Below, piece by piece: positions 37,201 to 48,607 of a stretch of 64,000 nucleotides of DNA (position 1 is its first letter; each line of letters opens with the position of its first letter). Origin of the DNA: Canna indica. Its lineage: Eukaryota; Streptophyta; Magnoliopsida; Zingiberales; Cannaceae. The stretch spans positions 97,179,501 through 97,243,500 of the forward strand of contig CP136890.1 in the NCBI GenBank assembly GCA_034359265.1, given 5' to 3'. The position numbers and the translations under genes are program-made. A model generated the notes under the pieces. It was not told the DNA's origin. It searched no databases and saw only the letters and a program-made list of their open reading frames with translations.

Positions 37201-37540
37201 GCAACATAGGTGGACATAAAAAAAAAAATTAATCAAAATTTTTAATAAATTTTTGAATAAAATATTTTAATACACGTGTGCAACACAGGTAGACATAAAA
37301 TATTTTTTTAATCAAAATTTTTAATAAATTTTGGAATAAATTTATTTTTTTATTTTTTAATCAAAATTTTAAAAAATAATTATTTTTTAATTATTTTTTA
37401 ATTCACGTGTGCATGCCACATCACACAGTTAACGGGGTAGCTAACGGAATTTTGACGATGAGATGCAATTTGGAGAAATCAAAGTTCAGGATAAATTTGA
37501 AAAAAAAATTATTGTTCAAGATATATTTAAGTAATTATCC

Positions 37541-37865
37541 TTATAATATAGTAATAATATGATTACTTATTTCTAAAAAACTAGGTATACAATTATTTAA
37601 ATTTAAATTATTAAAAATATTAAATTATAATTACAAATTTAATTTAAAAATAATTTATAATTTAAGTTTAAAATAATTATTTTTTAATTCTAAAAATTAA
37701 TTTTAAATCTAAATTTATATAATTGAAATTAGGTTAGAAAATATAAAAAAATTGATAAATTATTCTATTCATATATAATAATATATTAAAATATAAAAAT
37801 TTAATTTTAAAATTTTTTATTTTTAAAATCATATTTTAATCGTGCATGACGAGTACTATAACTAG
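37541..37865. repeat. Continuation of the AT-rich repeat block
   Basis: The sequence after the Pack-MULE-like element resumes the unit seen at about 28985-29280 (CTAGGTATACAA, then AATTTAAA runs). This supports insertion of the element into a pre-existing repeat. Confidence 0.65.
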
Positions 37866-38182
37866 TTTATATAATAAAGTAGCAGTACACAACAAACAGA
37901 CCACATCCTAATTACCAAACCAGTGTCCGGTAGCCACAACAACTAACATTACCTACAGGAGTTTAGGGGCAGGCCAACAATTGATAACCAAAACACAGCA
38001 CAAAAGGGATAATCCTACTAGCATTAAATACTAATATTCCTAATAGCTAGGGATGAAAAATAAAACTCATTTAGGCGGGTATCCGCGGATAATTACTCGT
38101 TTATGACGGATATGAGAGGTAATATTTTCTCCACGAGAATTTCGTGGGTAATTTTTATTATCCGTTTAATATACGGGGTGGG

Positions 38183-38389
38183 TAGGGGCGAAGCCAGGAA
38201 ATTATCTCAGAATGCGCAAAATATAAAATCACATATCACATAGTCAATTATATGATAAAAAAATATTTTTAGGGGGACAAATATAATCAAATACTAATAT
38301 ATATAATATTAATTATTATATATTTTTAAGGGGAACACAAATGTCAGGGGGAAATTGCCCCCCTGACATTACTCTGGCTTCGCGCCCTG
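38183..38389. mobile_element. Small hAT-like MITE
   Basis: 207 bp with inverted ends TAGGGGCGAAGCCAG and CTGGCTTCGCGCCCTG. Flanks GGGGTGGG and GGGGCGGG match at 7 of 8 positions. Confidence 0.6.
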
Positions 38390-38745
38390 GGGGCGGGTAC
38401 GAGTATTATAGTGCTCGTACCCGTGGGTTTCCGTTACTTATAAGAATTAGTAAATTACATAATTACCCTTGTACATATAATTAAAAAAAATATACTTGAA
38501 GTTGTTATCAAAATATTGTGTGTATATTTGAAATGTGTTAAATATTTTATATTTGAAGTTGTTAACTTGTTATCAAAATATTATAATTTATATATTTTTT
38601 AAGTGTCATAGATAATTAAATAGGTACCCGCCAAAATCCGTGGGTATCCGTCCCTCCGCGGATAATTAAATTAGAATCTATTTTTGATACCTACGGAAAA
38701 CAAACGAGTAGTGGGTACCCATTTATTTCACGGAGCGGGTAGCGG

Positions 38746-39215
38746 CATGGGCGAAGCCACGTTGATGGGATGGGGGTAATTGCACCCCACCTCAATTTTG
38801 AAAAGTTATTTCTTATATAAAGAGTTTTTAAAAAATTGCCCCCCACGTCAATTTTATGAAAAGATATATATCTACATATTCGTAATATTTATCTTTTTTT
38901 ACCCTCGTAAATTTAAAAAATCATCTTTATATCTCAAATTTTTATCATCCTTTGTCCTCCATAAATTTCAAAATTCATCATATATCAGTAAATTATATAT
39001 TTTTTCCCTTATCTTCCGATCCCTTTCTTCTGTTGTTGTCACCCTCACCCTCTGCTGGCTGTCGTCTCTCAATCTCCCTGCACCAGTGCGATGTCGCCGT
39101 GGTTGTGCCCATGTCGCCGCGTGCTCCGCCCCTGCGGCCAACATCAAATCGATCTGCCTCCTACTAGTAGCCCGCCAGCTTATCCCCTCTTAATTTGATT
39201 TCTAATTCTGCCACT
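38746..39215. mobile_element. hAT-like MITE
   Basis: About 470 bp starting CATGGGCGAAGCCAC and ending CTAATTCTGCCACT. Flanks GGTAGCGG and GATAGCGG match at 7 of 8. A 137-codon open frame inside has no recognisable domain. Confidence 0.45.
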
Positions 39216-39239
39216 GATAGCGGGTAGGCATCCCCTGTA

Positions 39240-41042
39240 CCCGTCCCGTCCCCTCCCAAAACGATAAGCAGGAGCCAATCTGAGGATTAATATCGAAGGT
39301 CTCATTCCTAAAGATAACGTCGTTTCAAGAATGCCACACACTTCGGCTCCAAAGCATTGTAAGGATCCGTGCATCTTCGTCAACATCGGCGAAGGTCCGA
39401 TCGTCCCCTAGTGGAAACTCAACCCGTCTTATCCTCGTTTCTCGAGGAGTGTCTTCCATCTATCATTGGTCTTACTGCAATGTAGAAGTAGGTGTTCTAT
39501 ATTCTCAACTGCACCCTCGCATAGTACACACTTATCATCCATGATTTGCGAACCATGTCCAATGAGCCTCATCTTTGTCGGTAGGGATGTAAACGAGCCG
39601 ACCCGAGTACTGGCTTGTTCGAACTCGGCTCGTTTATTTTAAGTCATGTTCGAACTCGGCTCGTTTATTTTAAGTCATGTTCGAACTCGGCTCGAACTCG
39701 ATTCGAGTATTTTAACTTATATTCGAACTCGTTCGTTTGATTTTAAAATTGTTCGAGCTCGACTCGAACTCGATTCGTTAAAGATAAATGAACAGATAGA
39801 CGAGTACATAAACGAACAGTAAACGAACCACTAAACGAGCCACTAAACGCACAGAAACGAGCATATAAACGAACAAATAATCGAGTTGTAAGTGAATACA
39901 TGAATGAACCATAAATGAACCACAAACAAACAAACAAACTTTAAATGAATAGATCCGACGAGATGATCCAGCGAGGGCACGAGCAGATCCGACGAGCAGA
40001 TGCGAGATGAGAGGATCCGTGTGGGTGGGGAGGTCGTCGAGATGCTCCGGTGAGAGGAGTCACGTGACTGAGAGCAGATCTGTCGAGAGTAGATCTGACG
40101 ACGCACGAGCAGATCCACGAGCAGATGCGAGATGAGAGGATTCGCGTGGGTGGGAGGTCGTTGAGATGCTCCGGCGAGAGGAGTCGCGTGGCTGAGAGCA
40201 GATCCGACGAGAGTCGACTATGCATGAGCATATCCGACGAGCACGATGAGAGGATCCGCATGGGTGGGGAGGTCGTCGAGATGCTCCGGCGAGAGGAGCG
40301 GCGTGGCCGGCGTGGATGGGGAGGTCAGATGGCTGGGAGTTGGGATGGGTGAGGAGGGAGTCGGCCAGTCGGGATCTCGTCGTGTGGGTGTGTGCTATGA
40401 AGGCAGTCGACAGCAGAGAGCCAGAGAGAGTGGGTGATGAAGGATTGAAGGGTGAGTGGGTGAGTGGGTGAGTCACGTGAGTGGGTGATGAGGGTGAGTG
40501 GGTGAAGTGCGAGAGGTTTGACTTTTAATGTTTATTGGTTTAATAAATAAGTAATGAGTTTGGGTAATATTAAAATTTAATATTATATTAATTAATCAAG
40601 TAATCTATTAATTTATAATTTATAAAAGTTACAAATAGTTAAATAAGTATTTAAATAATTTGTTCGCAAACAATAAACGGGTATTTAAACGAGTATGTTC
40701 ACGAACAATAAATGAGCATGTTCGTGAACATAAACGAGTCGAGCTTGTTTGTGTTTGAACTCGACTCGTTTATTAAACGAGCTTACAAATTTGGTTCATA
40801 CTTGTTTATTTAATAAATAATCGAACATAAACGAGCCCTAAACGAATATGTTCACGAGTTATTAACGAGTGTATTGGTTCATTTACAGCCCTATTTGTCG
40901 AAAGTCTTCTTTTAAGGGTAAGCCACATGTGTATTTTATATTTAGTTGGCAGCTTACCTTTCCACAAGCTTCTAGCTGCGGCCCACTTCACACCCGGATT
41001 CATGTACATGTTGTACATTAGATGAGGTAGAAAACTTGTCAT
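39240..41042 (-). pseudogene. LINE reverse-transcriptase zinc-binding (zf-RVT) remnant, split by a hAT element
   Basis: Minus strand, right part (41042-40902): AARSLWKGKLPTKYKIHMWL. Left part (39581-39270): KCVLCEGAVENIEHLLLHCS, then LWSRSVWHSRNDVIFRN. Together they form the C-terminal zinc-binding region of plant non-LTR retrotransposons. Removing 39582-40893 and one target copy restores a continuous reading across the join. The reverse transcriptase itself is absent. Confidence 0.75.
39582..40893. mobile_element. hAT element, 1.3 kb, non-autonomous
   Basis: Ends are TAGGGATGTAAACGAGCCGA and, inverted, TAGGGCTGTAAATGAACC. Flanking TTTGTCGG and TTTGTCGA match at 7 of 8. Both ends carry many CGAGCTCG/AACGAG motifs. 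The centre (about 39950-40330) holds about three copies of a 120-130-bp unit containing GTGGGTGGGGAGGTCGTCGA and GATGCTCCGGCGAGAGGAG. No transposase is encoded. Confidence 0.85.
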
Positions 41043-41830
41043 TCCATCCCCATCTCCATGAGTTATGGTTTCTACCCGCGTTCAAATTTGATTTAATCGA
41101 TAAAATTCAATAAGCAATTTATTCTCCCAAAGTCCGCTTACGAAGCCCAGATAAAGTTCCAAGCTCCTGAAACCCTGTCAACGGATTGGTTTATAGTGGT
41201 ACGTTTGTACCTGTGGGCCGAATAAAGATTAGAGAATTCATAACTTAGTTTTTTTGTTTCTGCACCATCTTTCATTGCAGAAGTTCGTATCACAACCATT
41301 TTCAATTACTTTTTCAGTTTCCGGTTCAAATATTTCTTTAGCTTTCAAAATACCCTTCCTACAATTAGATCTGAGTTGTGTTTTTCATTAGGAAAAAAAA
41401 ACCTATTAACTATATTTCTGTCATGTTCACTATTTTTTATTTTAAAAAGAAGTCCCTAATTTGTAACTTTATTAAGTATATCAACTAATGAAGTATATGA
41501 CATTTTCATTTGATATGAGGCTAACGTCCAAAGATCAAAGTAGGAATTGATCAAAATTTGATCGTCAAAATAAAAATTTAACCCTACGGTATATAAGAAA
41601 ATTTTAGAGAAGACGCCCCTTGTTTTCCTATAATCCATTTGTCCCTCCACGTTTTGTCGAACGCTGCCATCTTCATCGGATTATGGCAGCCGCAAGATGC
41701 ACTACCGCAAACACACCGCCCATGAATTCGTTCCAGAAACAACGCCGGAAAGCAAAACTGACCAATCTCCACCGTACAAATGGACGACCGTAATCGATTC
41801 CTGAAGGCACCAATCCGTGTGCCCCCTCCC
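41043..41830. other. Intergenic upstream of histone H1
   Basis: No gene recognised; AT-rich on the left, turning GC-richer towards the H1 promoter. Confidence 0.5.
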
Positions 41831-41834
41831 CTAA

Positions 41835-41888
41835 CCAATCACAACATTCCATTCCCTCTTTAACCGTCTCAATTATCCCAACTATAAA
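41835..41888 (+). promoter_or_regulatory. Histone H1 core promoter elements
   Basis: CCAAT at 41835-41839 and TATAAA at 41883-41888, about 81-86 bp before the start codon. This is a conventional CCAAT/TATA arrangement; transcription start is inferred. Confidence 0.55.
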
Positions 41889-41968
41889 ACTCCTCCCACC
41901 GAATCCCCTCACTCTTCATCGAATTAGATTAAAATAATAGCGAGGTACTGAATACTACTTCGGAAGCC

Positions 41969-42711
41969 ATGTCTACCGACGTCGCCGCTGAAGTTAACCC
42001 CCCCGCCCCTGTCGCCGATGAGCAGGCGACAGAGGCCCCGGCGGGTGCCAAGCCTGCCGAGAAGCCTACCAGGGAGAGGAAGGCGAGGGCGGCGAAAGCC
42101 CCCAAGGAGAAGAAGCCCAAGGACTCCAAGGCTTCCACTCTGTCCCATCCCCCCTATTTCCAGGTGAATCTTCTTACTCCTTTGAAGTCTTTCGTTATAC
42201 GCTTTGATGTTGTTGCTTGCGTGTGAACTTTGATTTTGATCGGCGTGCTCTGTTATTGTTGGTCGATTAGATGATCAAAGAGGCGATCTTGTCACTGAAC
42301 GAGAAGACCGGATCGAGCCCTTATGCGATCGCCAAGTTCATGGAGGAGAAGCACAAGGGAGTTCTGCCGCCGAACTTCAAGAAGGTATTGGCTGTCCAAC
42401 TGAGGAATTTTACTGCAAAAGGGAAGCTTGTAAAAGTGAAGGCTTCGTTCAAGTTGTCGGAGGCCGGGAAGAAGGAAGAGACGAAGAGGAAGAAGGACGT
42501 GAAGAAGCCTGAGAAGGAGATGAAGAAGCCTGAGAAGGAGGCTCCCAAGAGGAAAGTTCCCACCGATGCCCTAAAGGAGGCCGCTAAGCCTGCCAAGGCG
42601 AAGAAAACTGCATCCAAGAAGACAAAGAAGGCCTCACCTGCTCCGAAACCGAAGCAGCCCAAATCCATTAAATCGCCTGCGGCGAAGAAGGCGAGAAAAG
42701 CCGAAGCTTGA
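41969..42711 (+). CDS. Linker histone H1
   Basis: Binds linker DNA at the nucleosome dyad and compacts chromatin. Exons 41969-42163 and 42271-42711 give 211 residues; the single intron lies inside the globular domain, as in other plant H1 genes. The N-terminal tail is Ala/Pro/Lys-rich (AEKPTRERKARAAKAPKEKK). The globular H15 winged-helix spans about residues 56-128: HPPYFQMIKEAILSLNEKTG, SSPYAIAKFMEEKHKGVLPP and FTAKGKLVKVKASFKLSEA. The C-terminal tail is Lys/Pro/Ala-rich with repeated KKPEKE. The short length resembles the stress-inducible H1 variants (Arabidopsis H1.3 type), though the main type is not excluded. Confidence 0.95.
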
Positions 42712-43719
42712 GGGCACAGCGATTTCAGTCTTCTTCTCTGTAGCTTGCTTTGTACATAGAAAAAGATGGGTTTTTTGTTTCTCGTTTCTTCTGTTTGTGT
42801 ATATAGTCTACTCTCCGCCGTCGTAGTGTGTCTTCCTTAGCGTCGCTATAGTTTTGATGTTGTCAATTGACTTGCATCTTCTTTTAATAATGATGTACAG
42901 TAGTTATCTATAACTTGTCTAAATAATCTTTGCTGCTTCTGCGGTGCTCAAAATTCTCTTGTGATATATATTTGTGGATATTATTTTTGGTTTGCAATAC
43001 TAGATTCTTCTGAAGATAATTCTAGAAGCCGCCAGCAAATTGATTGGATTAGAATCAGATTTATGAATTCAACTCGATTAGCTGGGACATGATTCTACTA
43101 GTGATTTGGCTTAATCTCTGAACATGACTCTATACATGATTGGAATTTGGAACACAATTGCGACCCTATTCTTTGCATTATATACATGCCATACTGGGTT
43201 TGGGTTAGACTCAATAAGCCCATACAACACCCATTTTGTGAAACCTTTTAAATGTAAGCCGTTGAATGAATAAATCGTGCTTTGAGTTGCGGATCATCCA
43301 AAATCTAACGATGATTAGACTATGCTCCGCATGGCCTTGTGCGGTGCTTTTGTCCTGTGGGAGTTTGGCCTCGCGTTGACTAAATAAACAAATAAGTTTA
43401 TAAAATAATAATTTCGGAGTAGAATATTTCAAGTTAAAAATGTTAAAAATGGAACGACAATAAATTGCTTGTAAGTGCGAACATTTTACAATTAAAAATA
43501 TAGGAATCAAAAGATATTAAAAAGAAAGAGAAGATAATATTCAACCTGGTAAGGTGAATAAGAACAGATATGAGCATCAATTATTGAACATGACTTATTT
43601 AACCATGTACCTTTCCAACCTTTTAAATATCAACACCAAACCCATTTAAACTTGAAGTGAATGAGTACAAGATCCAGTTAGAATACGGACATTACCAAAC
43701 TCCAGTCTTCACTCTCAAG
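42712..43719. other. Intergenic between H1 and bHLH genes
   Basis: H1 3' UTR, then AT-rich DNA leading to the bHLH promoter. No gene or element recognised. Confidence 0.5.
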
Positions 43720-44976
43720 ATGGCTGAGCTCGCCTCCGCTGCCTCTTCCTCTTCTTCACCCTTCTTGCCCGCCTCCCCGAACCTACCGCCAACAAGCGCT
43801 CTCCAGAACCGGTTGCGGTGCCTCCTCGAGTCCCGCTCCGACTCTGAGTGGTGGACCTATGCCATCTTTTGGCGCGCGTCGCCCGACCAACGACGGCTCT
43901 CCTTCGGCGACGGACATTTCCGCGGCAACCGTGAGCTTGGCCTGCGCCAATTGACGGCGATTAGTGGATACCGTGGGATCCTTGGTGACGAGGCTTGCCA
44001 CGCCGGCGACGATGTCGTGTTGTTCTACGCCGTGTCGCTCAACAGGTCGTTCGCGGCGGAGGAGGCCGCCGTCCCGTCCCGCGTCTATCGCTCGCTGGCG
44101 CTCGTCTGGTTGACGGGCGCAGACGCGCTTCAGACGTGCGGATGTGATCGAGCCCGCGAAGCCCAGCTTCACGGAGTTGAGACGATGGTGTGCGTGCCAG
44201 TCGCCGATGGAGTCGTCGAGCTCGGCTCCTCCGACATCATAGGCGAGAATTTGATTTTGGTGCAGCAGATCAACGCCATTCTCTCGGCATCCGACACTGC
44301 CAAGGACGGCGGTCTGGCGCCTATCGCCACTCCGAATCCATTCCCGAGGGAGGAAGGGCCGGTGATGCCTCTCCACACGGAGCATTTCTCCGACTCTGAA
44401 GATGGTCAAACGGCGGGGAGGCGCAAGAACAAGCGGATGGGGAATCCTGGAGGAAGCAGTCGGGAGTCAGCACCAGCGAGCCACGTCGAGGCCGAGCGTC
44501 AACGGCGGGAGAAGCTGAACCACCGCTTTTACGAGCTGCGCTCGGTGGTTCCGACCGTGTCGAGGATGGACAAGGCATCCCTCTTAGCCGACGCCGTCTC
44601 TTACATCCAGGAACTGAAAGCCAAAATCCACGAGCTGGAGGCGAGCGCGAACAGGGCGAAGAAGTACGTCAACACCGCGATGAGCGGAAAAGTCGCAACC
44701 GCTGCGTCGTCTTCGACGGTGGCGATGCAAGTGGAGGTGAAGGCCATGGGGTCGGAGGAGGCGCTGATACGGGTCCAGATGGAGAATGTACACCACCCGG
44801 CGGCGAGGCTGATGGGGGCTCTGCGCGAGCTGGAGCTGCACGTGCACCATGCGAGCGTGTCGGCCGTCAAGGAGGTGATGCTGTACGACGTGGTGGTCGA
44901 AGTGCCGCTTGGGCTGCGTGAGGACGACGGCCTACAGCTCAAGTCCGCCCTCCTCGCCAAGCTGGCAAGCTTGTAG
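43720..44976 (+). CDS. MYC-type bHLH transcription factor (bHLH14/RERJ1-like)
   Basis: 418 residues, intronless. The N-terminal bHLH-MYC_N domain (about residues 26-175) includes [20 protein letters not shown], the JAZ-interaction region and activation segment in MYC2 relatives. A short linker holds [10 protein letters not shown]. The bHLH spans about 254-307: [20 protein letters not shown], then [20 protein letters not shown]. The H-E-R triad in HVEAERQRR predicts binding to E-box/G-box DNA. An ACT-like domain ends the protein. It is shorter than MYC2 and nearer the bHLH14 / rice RERJ1 type of jasmonate-signalling factors. The start is the ATG at 43720 ([10 protein letters not shown]); an in-frame ATG at 43657 adds 21 AT-coded residues and is probably 5' UTR. 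Confidence 0.92.
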   Translation: MAELASAASSSSSPFLPASPNLPPTSALQNRLRCLLESRSDSEWWTYAIFWRASPDQRRLSFGDGHFRGNRELGLRQLTAISGYRGILGDEACHAGDDVVLFYAVSLNRSFAAEEAAVPSRVYRSLALVWLTGADALQTCGCDRAREAQLHGVETMVCVPVADGVVELGSSDIIGENLILVQQINAILSASDTAKDGGLAPIATPNPFPREEGPVMPLHTEHFSDSEDGQTAGRRKNKRMGNPGGSSRESAPASHVEAERQRREKLNHRFYELRSVVPTVSRMDKASLLADAVSYIQELKAKIHELEASANRAKKYVNTAMSGKVATAASSSTVAMQVEVKAMGSEEALIRVQMENVHHPAARLMGALRELELHVHHASVSAVKEVMLYDVVVEVPLGLREDDGLQLKSALLAKLASL

Positions 44977-47900
44977 CAAGCTAGTTGAGATAATAGATGA
45001 TGGAAGCCATGCACGAGATGATGAACAATTCAGTGTCGATGTAATTTTTCCATTCGTACGTAGTTAAAGTGTTCGGCGTTATGCCTGATTTGTGTCAACC
45101 AGGAATGTATGCATCTCGCAAGTTTTTAACCCAATTTTTTACGTGATTACTGTTCTTGGTTAGAACAAAAGGTTCGATCTTGGATGATGTATAATTAGTC
45201 TCATATGTCAACTAATCAAAGTTGTGACGTGAAATGGCAAGTCGATACCAAATGCGAGCTTTCGGTGTGTCTGGCCAATTATAGCCCGACATTTGCGCAT
45301 CGCATCAAATTATGAATCTTTTTTTTCTTTGTAGGCAATTTGTGACCGTTGGTTCAATTTGAATCCGTTCCGAATTAGATTTAGATTTAGGCTTTTGGTT
45401 CAATTATAGCCTTACTCCTAAAGTATTTTATTAAAAAATATTTAATGCTTATGGTCACTCTTAGTGTAATTTCTTCATGAAAATAAATAAAAAATCATCC
45501 TCTCATCTCTATGGAGGTAGAACTGACTCTCTATTGAATATGAACGGAATACATTAATATATTGTGTATATTAATTTTATAATTTTGGATTCAAATTTGA
45601 TTTTATGTTTCTCTCGTTAGGTTTGAATTTTGTGGATCATACAAAAAATATTCATAAATTTCTCAACCGTCGATATCAAAGTCAACTTCTGAACCATTAC
45701 GAACATCAAATTCGATATCAATAAGTTAGATCGACCGCAATATCAACTATGTACTCTGATCAATGAAGATGAAAATAATTTTAACTATCAAAAAAATACA
45801 AGATGTCATCATTAAAAATAATAATATGCAAGAAAGTGAGGAGGATAAGAAATATAATTAATGAGCAAAAGGTAATTATAATTTTGTGTTTAAATCTTTT
45901 AAACGAGGTACTTCTAAAGATTGCATCTCGGATAATGACTAAAGTTATATCGAATAAGCTCGTATCTTTATACCAAGATATAATTCTATAATCAAATTTA
46001 GTTTTCCATCGTTGCGTAGCATCACAACAAGAAAATTTGAAAATACCATCCCTCCGACGTCAGAATTTCTTTACCATCTGCCGTCAGAATTCCAACGATG
46101 TGTTGTAGTGCATGTTGGAGTATGGGTGAAAGCAGTGACACCGCTCTCGCCGGGTTCGAATTCTATGGATCCCGTATGAAATCTCCATTATTTCTTAACC
46201 CAATTTCTTCAAATAATTTGTTTGTTCGCCTATTTGCGTTCGCATTTAAGTAACTCCGACGTACACCATATTATATAATATTGTACATTTGTACCTCGCC
46301 TCCGATGCCGAACCAAATTGATGTGATAAACCGGATCAAATTAACGTACTATATAACGTGTCAATTTGTTGAGTAAAAATATCAACTTTACTTTTTTCCC
46401 GTACATAAAAATCCTGTATATGTCACGTTCAGCACACGTGAAATTAATTACTTGACCTCCGTATGCAGATAATTTCAATTAAAGAAATGTTCTGTTTTTT
46501 TTTCAAACAAAATTAATGTAAAACACGCGAGGGAGTGCACTGCTGTAACGATGATGTCATATAACGATATAATTAAGGCTTGAAATAATCATTGTCGCCA
46601 GTTAATTATCCTCGTTTTAATTAAGGATGATGTCATTCTTAATTGATTCCTTATACGACATTAGTTAATTTATAAGTGGCACCTGTATCCAGTATTTATT
46701 TATTATAAAAGTTTGTGGGAATGTGCAATTAATCAACCAAATAAATAATAATAATCTCGATGCAACCTGAGATTTAGGATTCAATTTTTAATATAATCAC
46801 ACGTGATAATTTTTTATTTTTGTTAAAAAATAAAATAAAAAAATCAACCAAACAAATAATAATAATCTCGATGCAATATCGTGAACGACTTAGGAGAGTT
46901 GGTAGTCTAAATACAAATTTAATATAAAATTATTTTATTCACCAAATAAAGTTAATATAAATTTGTAGTCTTGTTATATCATCCTAAAAATTAGTTTAAT
47001 AATTATTCTAATCACTCACAATGATATGAATGATAATTTTATTAATAATCATGAGCATTAAAAAATTATTAGGCACATGATTTAAATTTTTTTAATATTT
47101 TTAAAAATTTGTTTTCCTAACTTTTTATTATGACAAATTAATAGTTAATTAAGTTTGCCGGGATGTGCAATTAATTAATCTTAATCAATCCATTGTGAAT
47201 AAATATAATAGTTATGTATATTTATAATATTATATCACGAAGCCAAATTTTTCGAAGCCTCAAGTAAAAGTTTTAGTGAGCTTATCCTTGAGCCGCCATG
47301 TATAAAAATGCATGCCACGATGTATGAAGTTGATCTCTACCAAACGCAGAGGATGACAACATAAAAATATAAAATATTATGCACGAAGGCAACACCAAAA
47401 ATGCGGTGAATAAATGGGGACGTACACACATGCATGCATGTACGGACATAATTAGCTAGAATATAAAACAAGTATTAAGCTATCCAATGTCCAAGGAAAT
47501 TTATTCTCTGCTAAGTGCGAATTCAATAAATTCGCATCTCGTATGTATTTTCTCTCTCTTTAACTTTTCTATCTTTATTTAATAAAAAAATAAAAAAAGA
47601 AAGATACACGATATGGTGCGAGTCGCGAGTCTAATAAACTAGCACTCAGCATAAAATAAATCGCCTAAGGGATACAAAGGAACGGGATAAGGCTTGACCT
47701 CCTCACTTCCTGTTTCTGACCGGAAGTGAAAAGAAGGTGCAACTCAGTCGGTGCCACGTCAACCTCATGTTCTGTTGCCGAAGCTTTAGGAGACAGATCC
47801 CCAAAACCGTGACAAAATAGTCAAATAATTATTAAACCCGAGCGGACCTTGACTTTGTCGCTCTTCGTACGTTGGCTCGGATAAAATAAGAAAAACTATG

Positions 47901-48607
47901 CAATTAATTGATTGGTGTGGATTTGATCGGTTTTGAACATTTTTGACGGATTAATTGGCTATATTTTTCGCATTGGCATTACCTAATTTTGATGAAAACT
48001 CATACATCAACGCCTTCCAACTCGGTCCAGGCACTTTGGCATTGCCCATTTATTCTTTGAATGCTCGTTTGCAAAAACAAGTTTGCTCTGTACTGTAGAC
48101 AAAAATTGGCTTGGACCTTTCTCCACTTACAAATTTAATATTCCGACTAACCTCCCATCGTCATATCCTTATGGCTTTGATGAACCTGTCTACCCTTTCA
48201 TGTCTGATGATTAAAATTAGCTTCAGCTGAAAAGAGAATAAGTTTTGAGGCAATCAAAGCTGCCAATTCAACAATAAATAATATTACGCGTGAAAAAAGA
48301 TAGTTTAATTTGGTCTTTTATTCGTCCTAGTGAACTAGAGGCTAATTTGTGTGTCGACTTTTTTTGGGCAGTGCACTAGCCGATAACAAGATAAGTTTTT
48401 TATTTTGAAAAAAAAACCCATTAATATCGGACCAGGCCGGGCTTCCTACGATTTACATTAGGCCGGACCCATCTAAATCGGTTCGGGTATTCAATTCAGT
48501 CCATTTGCAAGCCCTCATGAGTCGACGGAAGCACAATTTTGGAAAGAGAAATTGGTGAATTGGGCGGGAAAGAGTGGAGCGGCGTGCAGGAGACAAGTGA
48601 GAAGGTG
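44977..48607. other. Intergenic, 3.6 kb, no gene seen
   Basis: AT-rich. Near 46020-46085 the sequence ACAACAAGAAAATTTGAAAA followed by repeated CCGTCAGAATT resembles a decayed CACTA end, but no partner end was found. Otherwise only short open frames. Confidence 0.4.

Larger units (their letters stand above)
31117..37540. mobile_element. Pack-MULE-like element carrying gene fragments, split by a CACTA element
   Basis: A 6424-bp structure flanked by TTATAATA on both sides (31109-31116 and 37541-37548). The ends are long inverted repeats: left about 31117-31290 and right about 37390-37540 share GCATCTCATCGTCAAAATT, TAATTAC and ACACGTG blocks, with weaker similarity further in. Without the nested CACTA the element would be about 1.84 kb. 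The interior holds no transposase but fragments of host genes (AAA-ATPase and carboxylesterase). Long TIRs plus captured exons are the hallmark of Pack-MULEs; an 8-bp duplication is slightly short for Mutator (usually 9-11), so a hAT relative is the alternative. Confidence 0.72.
38046..39260. repeat. Composite of nested hAT-like repeats
   Basis: An outer sequence starts TAGGGATGAAAAATAAAACT and carries GGGTACCC, CCGCGGATAATTA and CCCGTGGG motifs. It is broken by two inner elements (38183-38389 and 38746-39215) and resumes with GCGGGTAGGCATCCCC. The right terminus of the outer element could not be fixed. Confidence 0.5.

Noticed and set aside
38780..39193. 137-codon frame with hydrophobic and Phe-rich sequence
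   Set aside because: It lies within a hAT-like MITE, is AT-driven in composition, and has no known domain.
43657..43719. Upstream start for the bHLH gene
   Set aside because: The 21 extra residues are AT-coded and unlike the Ala/Ser-rich start of this family; the ATG at 43720 is preferred.
46020..46085. Possible second CACTA element (ACAACAAGAAAA end with CCGTCAGAATT repeats)
   Set aside because: The terminal match is imperfect, and no opposite end or target duplication was found.
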